DNA from: Kocuria rosea subsp. polaris
Lineage (GTDB): Bacteria > Actinomycetota > Actinomycetes > Actinomycetales > Micrococcaceae
Assembly (NCBI GenBank): GCA_023896275.1
Contig: MLDA01000004.1
Span: forward strand, 1-64,000
Direction: 5' to 3'
Length of the DNA: 64,000 bases
A program made the translations under genes and the position numbers. How positions within the stretch are numbered: the first letter of the stretch is position 1; each line of letters begins with the position of its first letter. The notes beneath the pieces were generated by a model. The model ran no database searches, had not been told where the DNA came from, and saw nothing but the letters and a program-made list of their open reading frames with translations. Below are positions 48,024 to 56,102 of the stretch, piece after piece.

Positions 48024-49019
48024 TTGAACTACCAGGGCCGCTGGCGCCCGCTCAACGCCTTCCTGCCGTACATGGGGTCGGGCCTGCTCTTCATGGGCTG
48101 CGGCATCCTGCTCTGGGGTGTCCTCGCCCTGGCCACCGGCGCCCTGACGGACGACGGCGCGCAGACTCTCGCGCCGGCGCTGCAATGGACCTTCACGTCC
48201 GTGAGTTTCGTGGCGCTCCTGCTCTTCGCGGCCGGGGCCTTCTTCGGCTACGGCCACTTGCCCCGCCGGCTACGCCCGCGGTGGATGACCGATGCCGACG
48301 GCACCACCGACCCCGTCGGCGACGGCGGGTTCGAGGTGTCGCTGCCGCGCTGGTCCGCGGCGGTGACCGGCGCGAGCCTCGCGACGAGCCGCGGCCCGCG
48401 GCTCGGCCCCGAGGCCGTGGACTGGCTCTACCGCAGCTGGTCCGGGCACGGGTGGGCGCGCTTCGGTGCGTCGGATCCCGCCCGGCCGCTGCGCGAGCTC
48501 GGCATGGTGCACGACGACGGCCGCGCGAGGCCCGAGGTGGTGCTCGCCACCCAGCCGCTCCAATCGGACGCGACGACGGCGTACGTCGTCGCACTCGGCC
48601 CGCAGCCGGACGCGGCCGGGACGCACGCGGCCGAGATGATCCTGCGGCTGGGCGCGCGCAACGCCGTCGTGCTGTGGCAGGAGGAGACGTGGCCGGTGCA
48701 GCAGCGCGGACTCGACGACGAGCGTGGCTTCCGGCAGCGTCTCGGCCTGCTGAGTGGCCACGGCCGCCGGCGCAGGATCAACGCGTCCTACCGCGTCGAC
48801 TTCGTGGCGCCGGAGGCGGCGGGTGACTGGCTCATGGACTTCGTGGGCCGCACGGCCGGGCCGGACGCGTCGTGGCGGATCTTCCTCGACCGCGACCAGT
48901 CGTTGTCGCTCGTTCCGGGTGAAATTGCGGGCCAGTACGTGACTGGGAGCGAGCGAACCGCCACGGCCGCCGCGCTCGCGGCGAAGCTCAACGCGACGTT
49001 GCGGGGCGGGGACGCATAG
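48024..49019 (+). CDS. Membrane-anchored protein with EspG-like domain, cassette B
   Basis: 331 residues from the TTG at 48024, the only conventional start. Reading upstream in frame, the sequence from 47964 encodes another hydrophobic helix (IVAFGILLTSVGLAFAAAGVL), and GGAAGGGG at 47949-47956 is placed for an ATC start at 47964. The true start is therefore probably earlier and non-canonical. Two helices follow (FLPYMGSGLLFMGCGILLWGVLALATGAL, WTFTSVSFVALLLFAAGAFFGYG). The cytosolic part has LRELGMVHDDGRARPEVVLATQPL and AVVLWQEE, in EspG-like order. It corresponds in position to the immunity/anchor slot of cassette A but is larger. Function unknown; membrane-tethered chaperone or immunity are possible. 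Confidence 0.6.
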   Translation: MNYQGRWRPLNAFLPYMGSGLLFMGCGILLWGVLALATGALTDDGAQTLAPALQWTFTSVSFVALLLFAAGAFFGYGHLPRRLRPRWMTDADGTTDPVGDGGFEVSLPRWSAAVTGASLATSRGPRLGPEAVDWLYRSWSGHGWARFGASDPARPLRELGMVHDDGRARPEVVLATQPLQSDATTAYVVALGPQPDAAGTHAAEMILRLGARNAVVLWQEETWPVQQRGLDDERGFRQRLGLLSGHGRRRRINASYRVDFVAPEAAGDWLMDFVGRTAGPDASWRIFLDRDQSLSLVPGEIAGQYVTGSERTATAAALAAKLNATLRGGDA

Positions 49020-49076
49020 AATCGACGGCGGCGCCGGGCGAACCGCTGCCGGAGACGTGAAGGGAGTCGGTGGGCG

Positions 49077-49700
49077 GTGTCGAAGCTCTATTTCCGCTAC
49101 GGGGCGATGAACTCGGGCAAATCGACCGGCCTGCTGCAGGCGGCGTTCAACTACGAGGAGCGCGGCCAGCGCGTCCTGCTCGCCAAGCCCGCGATCGACA
49201 CCAAGGGGGACCGGGCGATCGTCTCCCGCCTCGGCGTCACGCGCGACGTGGACTTCGCGATCCTGCCCGACGAGTCGGTGCGCGAGATCTTCGCCAAGCA
49301 CGCCGCCGGTGACGATCCCGACGCGATCGTCACGCACGTCGACGTCGAACCCGTGGCCTGTCTGCTCATCGACGAGGCCCAGTTCCTGACCCGTGAGCAG
49401 GTCGACGACCTGCTGCGCATCGCCGTGCTCGATTCCGTCCCGGTACTCGCCTACGGCATCCGCACGGATTTCCGCACCGACGCCTTCCCCGGGGCGGCCC
49501 GGCTGATGGAGCTCGCACACAGTCTCGAGGAGCTCAAGACGATCTGCCGGTGCGGGCGCAAGGCCGTCTTCAACACGCGGCGCGTGGGTGAGGCTTTCGT
49601 GTTCGACGGCGATCAGGTCGCCATCGATGGCCAAGACGTGGGTTACGAGTCGCTGTGTGCCACGTGCTACCTGGACGTCTCGGGCGGACGGCTCGGCTAG
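49077..49700 (+). CDS. tdk: Thymidine kinase
   Basis: 207 residues of the type II (TK1-like) thymidine kinase. P-loop FRYGAMNSGKSTGLLQ at residues 5-20, Walker B region ACLLIDEAQFLTREQVDDL, lasso loop TDFRTDAFPGAARLMELAHSLEELKTICRCGRKAVFNTR with the zinc CxC, and the second zinc pair CATCY near the end. Salvages thymidine to dTMP. GTG 49077 gives MSKLYFRYG, right before the P-loop. Standalone gene 57 bp after the cassette B membrane gene; no functional link to it is suggested. Confidence 0.96.
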   Translation: MSKLYFRYGAMNSGKSTGLLQAAFNYEERGQRVLLAKPAIDTKGDRAIVSRLGVTRDVDFAILPDESVREIFAKHAAGDDPDAIVTHVDVEPVACLLIDEAQFLTREQVDDLLRIAVLDSVPVLAYGIRTDFRTDAFPGAARLMELAHSLEELKTICRCGRKAVFNTRRVGEAFVFDGDQVAIDGQDVGYESLCATCYLDVSGGRLG

Positions 49701-49755
49701 TCGAGCGCAACTGCCCGCGACCTCTTGACACACCCTTTCCCGCCGGAGCAGACTG

Positions 49756-49789
49756 TCTGATACCAGATTAGTACGCGTTTGATATATCA
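49756..49789. promoter_or_regulatory. Palindromic elements upstream of fdhA
   Basis: TCTGATACCAGA (49756-49767) and TGATATATCA (49780-49789, a perfect palindrome) share TGATA half-sites. A TTGACA lies further upstream (49725-49730), but no good -10 follows at 17 bp. Probably an operator for an unlinked regulator of the formaldehyde dehydrogenase gene. Confidence 0.4.
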
Positions 49790-49806
49790 GGAACGGCGGC
49801 TCAACG

Positions 49807-51024
49807 ATGAGTAACAAGGCAGTCAGCTACGCAGGTCCCGGCAAGGTCGAGGTCATCGACACCCCCTATCCCGAGTTCGAGCTCAAGGACGGGCCCGGAG
49901 TCAACCCGGCCAACGTCGGCCGCAAGGTCCACCACGGCGTCATCCTCCGCACGATCGCCACGAACATCTGCGGCTCGGACCAGCACATGGTGCGCGGGCG
50001 TACCACCGCGCCCGAGGGGCTCGTCCTCGGGCACGAGATCACCGGCGAGGTCGTCGAGGTCGGACGCGACGTCGAGTTCATCAAGGTCGGCGACATCGTC
50101 TCGGTGCCCTTCAACATCGCGTGCGGCCGCTGCCGCAACTGCAAGGAGGGGCAGACCGGCATCTGCCTCAACGTCAACCCTGACCGCCCGGGCTCGGCGT
50201 ACGGCTACGTGGACATGGGCGGCTGGGTCGGCGGCCAGGCCGAGTACGTGCTCGTGCCCTACGCGGACTGGAACCTCCTGAAGTTCCCGGACCGCGATCA
50301 GGCGATGGAGAAGATCATGGACCTCACCATGCTCTCCGATATCTTCCCGACTGGCTTCCACGGTGCCGTCACCTCCGGTGTCACCGTCGGTTCCACCGTG
50401 TACGTCGCGGGCGCCGGTCCGGTCGGCCTTGCCGCTGCCATGGGTGCACAGTTGCTTGGTGCCGCCGTTGTCATCGTGGGCGACCTGAACGAGGACCGCC
50501 TGGCCCAGGCTCGCTCCTTTGGCTGTGAAACCATCAACGTCGCCCACGGCTCCGTCGAAGACCAGCTCGAGCAGATTCTTGGGGTCCCCGAGGTGGACTG
50601 CGGCATCGACGCCGTCGGCTTCGAGGCCCACGGCCACGGCGGGGACGCCGGCAAGGAGGCTCCGGCCACCGTGTTGAACTCGCTGATGGACATCACCCGC
50701 GCCGGTGGCGCCGTCGGTATCCCCGGCCTGTACGTCACGGGCGACCCGGGAGCCGTCGACGAGGCCGCCAAGAAGGGCGCGCTGTCGCTGTCCTTCGGTA
50801 CCGGTTGGGCCAAGTCGCTGTCCTTCGCCACCGGGCAGTGCCCGGTCATGAAGTACCACCGCCAATTGATGATGGCGATCTTGAACGACAAGGCTCCGAT
50901 TGCCAAAGCCGTCAATGCCGGGGCGATCTCGCTGGACGAGGCCCCGCGTGGCTACGCCGAGTTTGATGCCGGCGCGGCGAAGAAGTTCGTGCTCGACCCG
51001 CACGGGCTCATCTCGCGCAACTAG
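49807..51024 (+). CDS. fdhA: Formaldehyde dehydrogenase, glutathione-independent
   Basis: 405-residue zinc alcohol dehydrogenase-family enzyme. It matches the Pseudomonas-type glutathione-independent formaldehyde dehydrogenase/dismutase: MSNKAVSYAGPGKVEVIDTPYP, the catalytic zinc Cys in NICGSDQHMVRGR, GHEITGEV with its His, and the structural zinc cluster CGRCRNCKEGQTGIC. The NAD-binding core is VYVAGAGPVGLAAAMGAQLLGA. The late segment GTGWAKSLSFATGQCPVMKYHRQL is family-specific. The enzyme oxidises formaldehyde to formate with NAD in the cytoplasm. Stand-alone gene with palindromic elements upstream and a hairpin terminator downstream. Confidence 0.94.
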   Translation: MSNKAVSYAGPGKVEVIDTPYPEFELKDGPGVNPANVGRKVHHGVILRTIATNICGSDQHMVRGRTTAPEGLVLGHEITGEVVEVGRDVEFIKVGDIVSVPFNIACGRCRNCKEGQTGICLNVNPDRPGSAYGYVDMGGWVGGQAEYVLVPYADWNLLKFPDRDQAMEKIMDLTMLSDIFPTGFHGAVTSGVTVGSTVYVAGAGPVGLAAAMGAQLLGAAVVIVGDLNEDRLAQARSFGCETINVAHGSVEDQLEQILGVPEVDCGIDAVGFEAHGHGGDAGKEAPATVLNSLMDITRAGGAVGIPGLYVTGDPGAVDEAAKKGALSLSFGTGWAKSLSFATGQCPVMKYHRQLMMAILNDKAPIAKAVNAGAISLDEAPRGYAEFDAGAAKKFVLDPHGLISRN

Positions 51025-51033
51025 GTACCGCCC

Positions 51034-51103
51034 GGTACGACGGCGGCGCGACCTGGCGTCGTCGTACCGGTTCCGCCCGGGGCGCTTTGCGCGTCCCGGG
51101 CGG
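51034..51103. terminator. Twin hairpins between fdhA and a convergent membrane gene
   Basis: First hairpin: GGTACGACG (51034-51042) pairs with CGTCGTACC (51060-51068). Second: CCGCCCGGG-GCGC (51073-51085), a TTT loop, GCGC, then CCCGGGCGG to 51103. The second is the stronger. Together they separate fdhA from the gene ending at 51109. Confidence 0.75.
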
Positions 51104-51108
51104 CGTGA

Positions 51109-51537
51109 TCAGCGCTGCTTGTGCGAGGCGTCCCGGCGCCTGATGAGCAGCCCGACGGCGATCCCGAGTAGGCCCACCGACAGCGGGCTCAGCGCGCCCG
51201 CGGCGAAGACGGCCTCGGGCGGGGCGAACGCGGCGAGGTTCCGCCAGGTCGGTCCCGCGAGCATCGCGCCGAAGACCATGCACGCGGCGAGACTGACGGC
51301 CACACCCGTCGCCGCCGTCGCCGAGGCGCGCGCCATCAGGACCGCACCGAGCGCCAGGGCCACGACGATGAGCGCGAAGCCGAAGCGGACGAAGACGTGA
51401 TGGCCGGTGGCCATCGCCAGCACCAGAAACTGATTGCCGACGAAGAAGACGCCGATGCCGACGCCGAGCCCGCCGACGAAGTGGACGGCGCCGCTGAAGA
51501 ACGACGTCGTGTGGGTTCCTCCGATGGCCGTGGTCAT
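51109..51537 (-). CDS. Hypothetical four-helix membrane protein
   Basis: 142 residues with four hydrophobic helices: FFSGAVHFVGGLGVGIGVFFVG, VRFGFALIVVALALGAVLMAR, TGVAVSLAACMVFGAMLAG, and LSPLSVGLLGIAVGLLIRRR, ending in a basic cytoplasmic tail (RRRDASHKQR). The start was placed at ATG 51537 (MTTAIGGTHTTSFF); an upstream extension to 51606 is Arg/His-rich and unlikely. No family was recognised with confidence. It is convergent with fdhA and co-directional with the bioQ-like gene upstream. Confidence 0.72.
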   Translation of the reverse strand: MTTAIGGTHTTSFFSGAVHFVGGLGVGIGVFFVGNQFLVLAMATGHHVFVRFGFALIVVALALGAVLMARASATAATGVAVSLAACMVFGAMLAGPTWRNLAAFAPPEAVFAAGALSPLSVGLLGIAVGLLIRRRDASHKQR

Positions 51538-51602
51538 GACGGCACCTGCTTCCCCGTGTCCGCTGTGCTGTCTCTTCAGTGAAGCGCCGCGGACGCGAGG
51601 AG

Positions 51603-52184
51603 TCAATGGTTCGCGGGCCCTACGGGCAGCAGGCCGTCGAGCGCCCGCTCGAGCGCCCAGCGGAAATCCGGAGCGTCCGCGCCGGCGACGTCGAAGTCGG
51701 CCCGGTTCTGCGCTTCCGCGATGGAGCCGAGCACGTGGTTCACGATGAGCGATTGGGCGCTCACCGCGTGGTCCTCGCGCAGGCCCGCCGCCGCCAACAG
51801 TCCGGTCAGCCGCGCGAGCGGTGCCAGGCGCTCGGGCGCGAGCACCCGCGCCACGTGTACGACCTCCGCGCTGTCCGGAATCGGCAGCAGCATCGTGTGC
51901 AGGCTCGAGGCCAGGTGCAGGATGGCGCCGCGGGCCGCTGGCGAGGGGGCGACGTCGTTCCCGGCGCCCGGCGCCCCGCCCGCCGGCGCGCCGAGGGCGG
52001 GGGTGTTCAGGAGCGTCGCGGCGACCTCGACGAGGAGCTCCTGCTTGTTCTTCACGTGCCAGTAGAGGGCGCCGACCTGGACCTCCAGGTCGCGGGCCAG
52101 TCGGCGCATGGAGAGATCGGCGAGGCCGAAGTCGCGCAGGATGCCGACGGCCGCGTCCACTACGGTCTCCTGTGTCAGCGCCAT
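51603..52184 (-). CDS. bioQ: TetR-family repressor, BioQ-like
   Basis: 193 residues. Helix-turn-helix: [53 protein letters not shown]. The C-terminal domain is Ala/Gly-rich and helical. It is divergent from the bioB-A-F-P450-D operon, and a perfect 15-bp dyad lies between. This is the position and type of BioQ, the TetR biotin-operon repressor of corynebacteria and mycobacteria. ATG 52184 gives [13 protein letters not shown]; an upstream extension lacks TetR character and runs through the operator. BioQ senses biotin status indirectly in the studied species; the effector here is unknown. Confidence 0.82.
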   Translation of the reverse strand: MALTQETVVDAAVGILRDFGLADLSMRRLARDLEVQVGALYWHVKNKQELLVEVAATLLNTPALGAPAGGAPGAGNDVAPSPAARGAILHLASSLHTMLLPIPDSAEVVHVARVLAPERLAPLARLTGLLAAAGLREDHAVSAQSLIVNHVLGSIAEAQNRADFDVAGADAPDFRWALERALDGLLPVGPANH

Positions 52185-52244
52185 GCCCGCCAGTCTATCC
52201 AGCCGCGCGGCCTCACCGGGGCGCGCGCCGGCGCGCAGTGGTGG

Positions 52245-52277
52245 TAGCCTCATTCCCACGAATTGAACACTGTTCAA
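52245..52277 (+). promoter_or_regulatory. bioB promoter -10 and BioQ operator
   Basis: TAGCCT (52245-52250) is a TAnnnT -10 box. Twelve bases later lies the perfect dyad TTGAACACTGTTCAA (52263-52277), placed at about +5 to +20. A repressor here would block initiation or clearance. It ends 11 bp before the bioB start. Confidence 0.8.
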
Positions 52278-52288
52278 GAGACGAGGGA

Positions 52289-53533
52289 ATGACTGTGGAT
52301 CAACTGGTTGACACGTACGCGGCGGGCCTGGTCGGCCGCATCGAATCGGGGCACGAGCTCACGGAGGCTGAGGCGCTCGCCGTACTCGCGACGCCCGACG
52401 CGCAGACCCTCGACCTCGTCGCGCAGGCCGGGCGCCTGCGCCGGACGTACTTCGGCAACACCGTCAAGGTCAACTACCTCGTTAACCTGAAGTCCGGGCT
52501 CTGCCCCGAGGACTGCACGTACTGCTCGCAGCGGCTCGGGTCCGACGCGCAGATCCTGAAATACAAGTGGCTCTCCACGGAGGAGGCAGCCGAGCAGGCC
52601 GGCCTCGGGGTGCGCGGCGGCGCCTCCCGCGTGTGCCTCGTCGCCTCCGGCCGCGGTCCCACGGACCGCGACGTGAATCGCGTGACCGACATCATCGAGC
52701 GCGTCAAGGGCGAGAACCCCGGCGTCGAGGTCTGTGCGTGCCTGGGCCTCATCAAGGAGCGGCACGCCAACAAGCTTGCGGCCGCCGGTGCGGACGCCTA
52801 CAACCACAACCTCAACACTGCTGAGTCCAAGTACGAGGACATCTGCACCACGCACACCTACGCCGACCGGGTCGCCACCGTCGAGGCCTCTAAGGCTGCC
52901 GGCATGTCACCGTGCTCTGGCCTCATCGTCGGCATGGGTGAGAGCGACGAGCAGCTCGTCGAGGCGGCCTTCGCCCTGCGCGACCTCGACGCCGACTCCG
53001 TGCCCGTCAACTTCCTCATGCCCTTCGAGGGCACCCCGCTGGAGGGCACGTGGGAGCTGACCCCGCTGCGCTGCCTACGCATCCTGGCGATGGTGCGCAT
53101 GGCCTGCCCGGAGGCGGAGGTGCGCATCGCCGGCGGCCGCGAGATGCACCTGCGTTCGCTCCAGTCCGTCGCCCTCGAGGTCGCGAACTCGCTCTTCCTC
53201 GGCGACTACCTCACGAGCGAGGGCCAGGCCGCCGAGGCGGACCTGGCGATGATCGCCGACGCCGGCTTCCGCGTCCTCGGCCGCGAACAGGGCGCGACGG
53301 CGGCCGGCGCCCCGTGCGCGGACGGGGCCGGGGCGCCGGAGCAGGGGGGCGGCGCGGGGTGCTGCGCCGACGGCCACACCTCCGGCGGCGACGCAGCGGA
53401 GGAGGCCTCCGGGGCGGGCTGCTGCGGCTCGGCCGCTCCCGCGCACGACGCGGGCGCCGGGGCCCGCGCCAACCCGGGCACCCCGGTGCTGCGCCGCCGC
53501 GGTGCGGGAACGGCCGCGGCACCGAACGCATGA
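52289..53533 (+). CDS. bioB: Biotin synthase with C-terminal Cys-rich extension
   Basis: 414 residues; the usual enzyme has about 330-350. The radical SAM motif CPEDCTYC is at Cys72, Cys76 and Cys79. Other landmarks are [90 protein letters not shown], and [12 protein letters not shown]. Converts dethiobiotin to biotin. Residues 336-414 form a low-complexity Gly/Ala tail with five cysteines including two CC pairs ([16 protein letters not shown]), not needed by the core fold. ATG 52289 follows GACGAGGG. The stop overlaps the bioA start (ATGA). First gene of the operon. Confidence 0.96.
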   Translation: MTVDQLVDTYAAGLVGRIESGHELTEAEALAVLATPDAQTLDLVAQAGRLRRTYFGNTVKVNYLVNLKSGLCPEDCTYCSQRLGSDAQILKYKWLSTEEAAEQAGLGVRGGASRVCLVASGRGPTDRDVNRVTDIIERVKGENPGVEVCACLGLIKERHANKLAAAGADAYNHNLNTAESKYEDICTTHTYADRVATVEASKAAGMSPCSGLIVGMGESDEQLVEAAFALRDLDADSVPVNFLMPFEGTPLEGTWELTPLRCLRILAMVRMACPEAEVRIAGGREMHLRSLQSVALEVANSLFLGDYLTSEGQAAEADLAMIADAGFRVLGREQGATAAGAPCADGAGAPEQGGGAGCCADGHTSGGDAAEEASGAGCCGSAAPAHDAGAGARANPGTPVLRRRGAGTAAAPNA

Positions 53534-54891
53534 GCGGCGCGGACCTGCTGGCGCGGGACGCCGGCCTGCTCTGGCATCCGTACGCCCCCCTGGACGCCGG
53601 GGCGCTGTACGGGGTGCTCGGCGCGCGCGGGGCGTGCCTCACCCTCGACGACGGCGCCGGGCCCCGCACCGTCGTCGACGGCATGGCGTCCTGGTGGTCC
53701 GCCGTGCACGGCTACGGCCACCCCGAGCTCGACGCGGCCGCCAAGGCCCAAGTGGACGACTTCAGCCACGTCATGTTCGGCGGCCTCACGCACGCCCCGG
53801 CGGTCGAACTCGCCGAGTCGCTCACCCGGCTCGCGCCCGACGGGCTCGAGCACGTCTTCCTCGCCGATTCCGGCTCGATCAGCGTCGAGGTCGCGCTCAA
53901 GATCGCCCTGCAATACCAGGCCGCGGCCCGCCGCCCGGCCCGCAAGCGGTTCCTCGCCCTGCGCGGCGGTTACCACGGCGACACCTCCGCGGCGATGAGC
54001 GTGTGCGACCCGGTCGACGGCCTGCACTCGGCCTTCCCGGGCCTCGTCGCCGAGCAGGTCTTCGTCCCGCGCCCGCCCGCCGCGCGCCTCATCGCCCCGG
54101 CCGGCGGCGACCGGCTCCAGAGCGAATGGGAGTACGACGACGCCGCGCTCGCCGCATGGGAGGGTGACCTCGAGCGCATCGCCGCGGCCGAGGAGGGCAC
54201 CCTGGCGGGCATCGTCGTCGAACCCGTCCTCCAGGGCGCGGGCGGCATGCACGTCTACCCGCCGGCGGCCCTGCGTGCGCTGCGTCGCGTCGCCGACCGC
54301 TGGGACCTCGTGCTGATCGCCGACGAGATCGCCACGGGTTTCGGCCGCACCGGGCGCTTCTGGGCGTGCGACTGGGCCGGCGTCGTGCCCGACGTGATGT
54401 GCGTCGGCAAAGCGCTCACGGGCGGCTACCTGACGCTCGCCGCGGTGCTGTGCCACGAGCGCGTCGCGCGCACTGTCTCCGCCTCGGAGCACCGCGCCGT
54501 CCTGCACGGGCCCACGTTCATGGGCAACCCGCTCGCGTGCCGCGTCGCCGCCGCGTCCCTGGACCTGCTCGCGCGCCCGCTGCACGACGGCGGTGGCGCG
54601 AGTTGGGAGCGCGCCGTCACCGCCCTGCACCGCGGGCTGGTCGACGCGCTGGCGCCGGCCCGCGCGCTGGGATCCGTGCGCGACGTGCGTGTGCTCGGCG
54701 GCGTCGGCGTCGTTGAGCTCGACCGGCCCGTTGACGTCCCCGCCGTCACGCGGGCCGCGGTCGCCGCCGGCGCGTGGGTGCGCCCGTTCCGCAACCTCGT
54801 CTACGTCATGCCGCCCTACGTCGCCACGGGTGAGGAGATCGCCCGGCTCGGCGCCGCCGTCGTGCACGCGGTGGGCGAGGTGCACGGGTGA
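53530..54891 (+). CDS. bioA: Adenosylmethionine-8-amino-7-oxononanoate aminotransferase
   Basis: 453-residue class III PLP aminotransferase making DAPA from KAPA with SAM as amino donor. Landmarks: [18 protein letters not shown] (BioA-type N-terminus), [73 protein letters not shown], and [44 protein letters not shown], with the PLP lysine in [11 protein letters not shown] 53530 overlaps the bioB TGA and its own stop overlaps the bioF start. Cytoplasmic, homodimer by family knowledge. Confidence 0.96.
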   Translation: MSGADLLARDAGLLWHPYAPLDAGALYGVLGARGACLTLDDGAGPRTVVDGMASWWSAVHGYGHPELDAAAKAQVDDFSHVMFGGLTHAPAVELAESLTRLAPDGLEHVFLADSGSISVEVALKIALQYQAAARRPARKRFLALRGGYHGDTSAAMSVCDPVDGLHSAFPGLVAEQVFVPRPPAARLIAPAGGDRLQSEWEYDDAALAAWEGDLERIAAAEEGTLAGIVVEPVLQGAGGMHVYPPAALRALRRVADRWDLVLIADEIATGFGRTGRFWACDWAGVVPDVMCVGKALTGGYLTLAAVLCHERVARTVSASEHRAVLHGPTFMGNPLACRVAAASLDLLARPLHDGGGASWERAVTALHRGLVDALAPARALGSVRDVRVLGGVGVVELDRPVDVPAVTRAAVAAGAWVRPFRNLVYVMPPYVATGEEIARLGAAVVHAVGEVHG

Positions 54892-56102
54892 GCGCGCCCA
54901 AGTCGCTCGCGGCGGGCCTGGCGGAGGCTACGGGTGCGCCCGAAGCGTCCGGTGCGATGGGCCGCTGGATCGCCGGGCGGGCTCGGGCGCGCGCGGCCCG
55001 CGGGGGCGCCCGGGCCACCCGGGTCGCGACTGACCTCTACGACCTGGCCTCAAACGACTACCTCTCGCTCGCGCGCGATCCGCGCCTGGCCGCCGCGGCC
55101 CACGCGGCCGAGCGCGAGTTCGGGACTTCGGCCGCGGCCAGCCGCGTCGTCGTCGGCACCCTGCCCGTTCACGAGGAGCTCGAGGCCGCCCTCTGCGCGC
55201 TGACCGGCCGCGGGCACGCGCTCACCTTCTCGAGCGGCTACACCGCCAACCTCGGCCTGCTCGGCGCGCTCGGCGGCCCGGGGACCACGATGGTCCTCGA
55301 CGAGCACGCCCACGCGAGCCTCGTCGACGGCGCCCGCCTCTCCCGCAGTCGGTCCCTCACCGCCGCGCACAACAGGACCGACGACGTCGCCCGCCTCCTC
55401 GCCGCGCGGGACACGCCGCGTGCCGTCGTCGCCGTCGAATCCGTCTACTCCGTCCTCGGGGACGCCGCAGACCTGGCCGGACTCGCGGCCGTGTGCGCCG
55501 AACACGACGCCGTGCTTGTCGTCGACGAGGCGCACTCGATCGGCGTGCACGGTGCGGGCTCCGTCGCCGCCGCGGGCCTCGCGCACGATCCGCGCGTCGT
55601 GACCACGGTGACCCTGTCCAAGGCGCTCGGCGCCCAGGGCGGGGCCGTGCTGGGCTCCGGCGACTTCGGGGCCGCGCTGCGCGGGCACCTCGTCGACTCC
55701 GCGCGCACCTTCGTCTTCGACACGGGCCTCGCGCCCGGGTCCGCGGCGGCCGCGGCGGAGGCGGCGCGCATCGTCGCCGCTGAACCCGCGCTGCCGGGCC
55801 GGCTCGCCGAGCGCTCGGCGCAGATCGTCGCGGCGCTCGCCCCGGCGGCCGGGCTCGACGTCGGCTGCGGCGCCGTGCACTCGGCGCGCGTCGGCTCCGC
55901 CGAGGACGCCGCCGCCGCGGCCGCCGAACTGCGCCGCCGCGGCATCGCCGCCGGCTGTTTCCGCCCGCCCAGCGTCCCCGACGGCGTCTCCCGGCTGCGC
56001 TTCACCGCCCGCGCCGGACAGAAACCGGACGAGCTGGGCCGGGCGCTCGACGTCGTCGTCGCCGTGTTGAGCGGCATCCAACGGAAGGGGATCGGCGCAT
56101 GA
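54888..56102 (+). CDS. bioF: 8-amino-7-oxononanoate synthase
   Basis: 404-residue PLP enzyme of the alpha-oxoamine synthase family, condensing pimeloyl thioester with alanine. Landmarks: LASNDYLSLARDPRLAAAAH, GTSAAASRVVVGTLPVHEELEAALC, FSSGYTANLGLLGAL, LDEHAHASLVDGARLS, VVDEAHSIGVHG (PLP Asp/His), VTLSKALGAQGGAVLGS (PLP lysine), and FRPPSVPDGVSRLRFTARA at the end. GTG 54888 overlaps the bioA stop (GTGA). The first 45 residues are an Ala/Arg-rich extension. It is followed without a gap by a P450 gene. Confidence 0.95.
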   Translation: MSAPKSLAAGLAEATGAPEASGAMGRWIAGRARARAARGGARATRVATDLYDLASNDYLSLARDPRLAAAAHAAEREFGTSAAASRVVVGTLPVHEELEAALCALTGRGHALTFSSGYTANLGLLGALGGPGTTMVLDEHAHASLVDGARLSRSRSLTAAHNRTDDVARLLAARDTPRAVVAVESVYSVLGDAADLAGLAAVCAEHDAVLVVDEAHSIGVHGAGSVAAAGLAHDPRVVTTVTLSKALGAQGGAVLGSGDFGAALRGHLVDSARTFVFDTGLAPGSAAAAAEAARIVAAEPALPGRLAERSAQIVAALAPAAGLDVGCGAVHSARVGSAEDAAAAAAELRRRGIAAGCFRPPSVPDGVSRLRFTARAGQKPDELGRALDVVVAVLSGIQRKGIGA

